From: a bacterium HR20
GTDB taxonomy: Bacteria; Bacteroidota; Ignavibacteria; Kapaibacteriales; NICIL-2
NCBI GenBank assembly: GCA_002898675.1
Contig: BEHW01000098.1
Location: forward strand, 1 to 7,343
Reading direction: 5' to 3'
Length of the DNA: 7,343 bases
Shown here: one piece after another, positions 6,410-7,343 of the stretch
Position numbering within the stretch: the stretch's first letter is position 1
Layout of the letters: each line of letters starts with the position of its first letter
Position numbers and translations under genes: made by a program
The notes under the pieces: model-generated
What the model was told of the DNA's origin: nothing
What the model saw: only the letters and a program-made list of their open reading frames with translations
Databases searched by the model: none

Positions 6410-6417
6410 CAAAAATA
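6410..6417 (-). promoter_or_regulatory. Candidate Bacteroidota-type -7 promoter element
   Basis: The minus strand reads TATTTTTG, an exact match to the TAnnTTTG consensus of Bacteroidota primary promoters, in the AT-rich part of the intergenic region and 63 nt before the mini-subunit start. I could not find a convincing TTG-type -33 element at the usual distance. This is therefore a weak prediction that depends on the host being of that group. Confidence 0.35.
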
Positions 6418-6429
6418 TGGAGAACTCTG

Positions 6430-6473
6430 TCTCATTTTCTGTTAGATGAGATGCAATCCCCGTGGAATGAGAT
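6430..6473. repeat. Two ATGAGAT direct repeats 21 bp apart plus one inverted half-copy
   Basis: ATGAGAT occurs at 6446-6452 and 6467-6473, start to start 21 bp, which is two turns of the DNA helix. The inverted TCTCAT lies at 6430-6435 and pairs with the first copy across 10 bp. The cluster is immediately upstream of the candidate promoter of the ba3 operon, where an activator could bind. Such short repeats can arise by chance. Confidence 0.3.
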
Positions 6474-6484
6474 TCAAAAGCACA

Positions 6485-6515
6485 GCGGGGCGCTCTTGGA
6501 ACATGAGCGCCCCGC
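6485..6515 (-). terminator. Strong GC-rich terminator hairpin of the CHRD/T9SS gene
   Basis: GCGGGGCGCTC (6485-6495) pairs perfectly over 11 bp with GAGCGCCCCGC (6505-6515) around a 9-nt loop. On the minus strand it is followed by TGTGCTTTTG, a weak T-rich tail; on the plus strand no T tract follows. It lies about 150 nt after the stop of the CHRD/T9SS gene and before the ba3 operon promoter region, so it probably separates the two transcription units. Confidence 0.7.
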
Positions 6516-6665
6516 CGCGAGTGTGGGTAGGAGGAGCTTGCGGGCGCTTAGACTCCACCCGCTAGGAAATGTTCCCGCCTCGATAGCAGGCAGGGTGCCG
6601 GCAGTACGCCAGCCACCCTGTCCGCAGTCGGAGCAGAGAAGTGCTCCAGAAGGCGATAGTCGATA
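6516..6665 (-). other. Structured 150-nt non-coding region after the CHRD/T9SS gene
   Basis: No plausible gene is visible here on either strand. It holds three inverted repeats in a row: GGAGCA/TGCTCC (6630-6647, perfect, 6-nt loop), CAGGGTG/CACCCTG (6591-6597 with 6614-6620, with further partial pairing inside), and GCGGG/CCCGC (6540-6544 with 6558-6562). The terminator hairpin follows directly. It could be a long structured 3' UTR or an independent small RNA ending at that terminator. I could not match it to a known RNA family. Confidence 0.4.
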
Positions 6666-7343
6666 CTACTGCTTGAGGAAGCGATACACGCGGCGATCGC
6701 TTGTTCCAGCAGTGCACGTGACAATGTAGTAGCCCGCTGGCAGACTGCTCACATCAAGTGCAACACTGCCGGATCCAACAAGCAGTGTCCCGCGAAGCAC
6801 CTCTTCACCGCGTACATTGAGAATCTGCCATTGGAGCGTGGTTGGAGAAGCGAGCTCCATGGGGAGCATGATCGTCGTTGTCGCAGGGTTAGGATACACG
6901 CTCGGTACTTGGACGGAGCCTTCCTCCACTGGCGAAGCGCTACTGAGCGGCGCGTACTGTCGAGTCGGCTGCGCACGCACTTCGCCGTTGGGATGCATCG
7001 CCGTATGCACGTTGACATAGACACTGTCTGCAAAAAACAGCGCAACCGCTTGGTCATCGAGCGGAGGCGTGCTCTCTCTGGTCCAGTAGCCGGAGATCAC
7101 ATAGCCGTAGATCTCAGCTCCACCCATTATAGGCATCACCGAGTTGCTCAGATCGAAGAGGACATCGCCATTTTCACCGCGCTTCCCTTTGTGGAAGTGC
7201 GCCGCTTGAACGAGCATGCCGTTGAGCACAAAGTGATAGTGCACACTGGTCCCGCTGCGATCAATCGAGACAATGCCGCTGCCAGAGGCGGTCGTCATCA
7301 CTGGAGGTACTTGCTGCATCCCGTCGAAGACAGCGACAAATCC
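6666..7343 (-). CDS. Secreted CHRD-domain protein with C-terminal T9SS sorting domain, 5' end cut by window edge
   Basis: 225 residues are visible and the frame is open to the right edge (GFVAVFDGMQQVPPV), so the true start lies outside the window; the ATG at 7319 is inside the domain. Residues 1-125 look like a CHRD domain, a beta-rich extracellular domain of unclear function first named in chordin: MQQVPPVMTTASGSG near the start, AAHFHKG in the middle and YVNVHTAMHPNGEVRAQ at the end. After a short Ser/Pro/Glu linker, residues 149-225 match a type A T9SS sorting domain: VYPNPATTTIMLP, LDVSSLPAGYYIV and the ending RRVYRFLKQ. Such domains direct export across the outer membrane and are then cleaved. 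The protein is probably surface-attached or secreted. It ends before a terminator and is not part of the oxidase operon. Confidence 0.88.
   Translation of the reverse strand, partial: GFVAVFDGMQQVPPVMTTASGSGIVSIDRSGTSVHYHFVLNGMLVQAAHFHKGKRGENGDVLFDLSNSVMPIMGGAEIYGYVISGYWTRESTPPLDDQAVALFFADSVYVNVHTAMHPNGEVRAQPTRQYAPLSSASPVEEGSVQVPSVYPNPATTTIMLPMELASPTTLQWQILNVRGEEVLRGTLLVGSGSVALDVSSLPAGYYIVTCTAGTSDRRVYRFLKQ

Noticed and set aside
6550..6620. Resemblance to RNase P RNA fragments (ACTCCACCCG and CAGGGTGCC on the plus strand)
   Set aside because: The order is wrong, the region is far too short, and the other conserved RNase P blocks are absent. The short matches look like chance.
6292..6729. Plus-strand open frame of 145 codons across the intergenic region
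   Set aside because: Runs through the mini-subunit gene, the promoter region, the terminator hairpin and the 3' end of the CHRD/T9SS gene, with a composition unlike a protein.
1..7343. Mobile elements, CRISPR arrays, tRNA or rRNA genes
   Set aside because: None seen: no transposase-like gene, no regularly spaced repeats, and no tRNA-like fold or rRNA sequence in any gap.

Overview
This window is a respiratory-chain locus on the minus strand, read from right to left. It probably comes from a Bacteroidota/Chlorobiota-type (FCB group) bacterium. The evidence is a C-terminal type IX secretion (T9SS) sorting domain on the rightmost protein, a cytochrome oxidase subunit II with the 'QF' version of the electron-entry motif and a long insertion, and a TAnnTTTG-like promoter element. 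The exact lineage cannot be fixed from the sequence.

Layout in transcription order: (1) 7343-6666, the 3' part of a secreted CHRD-domain protein ending in a T9SS sorting domain. (2) 6665-6348, a 318-bp gap holding a structured 3' region, a strong terminator hairpin, short repeats, a candidate promoter with a 17-bp dyad, and a good ribosome binding site. (3) 6347-4046, a B-family (ba3-type) haem-copper oxidase: a 39-residue single-helix subunit IIa, the CuA subunit II and the catalytic subunit I. (4) 4049-3046, two CuA-assembly genes: a SCO lipoprotein and a PCuAC-type periplasmic Cu(I) chaperone. (5) 3043-2597, a small secreted class I cytochrome c. (6) 2596-2461, a gap with two perfect 8-bp inverted repeats. 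(7) 2460-1, an A1-family (mitochondrial-like, aa3-type) oxidase: CuA subunit II and then subunit I, which runs off the left edge just short of its C-terminus.

The six genes from subunit IIa to cytochrome c overlap by 4 nt or lie 2 nt apart, so they look like one tightly coupled translation unit. The A1 oxidase genes follow after a gap of about 100-140 nt with a hairpin, so they may be expressed at a different level. The arrangement suggests one copper-delivery module (SCO and PCuAC) and one cytochrome c electron donor placed between, and possibly shared by, two oxidases of different families: a ba3 enzyme of the type usually linked to low oxygen, and an A1 enzyme with both D and K proton channels intact. 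All ligands for CuA, CuB, the low-spin haem and haem a3 are present in both enzymes, so both appear functional.
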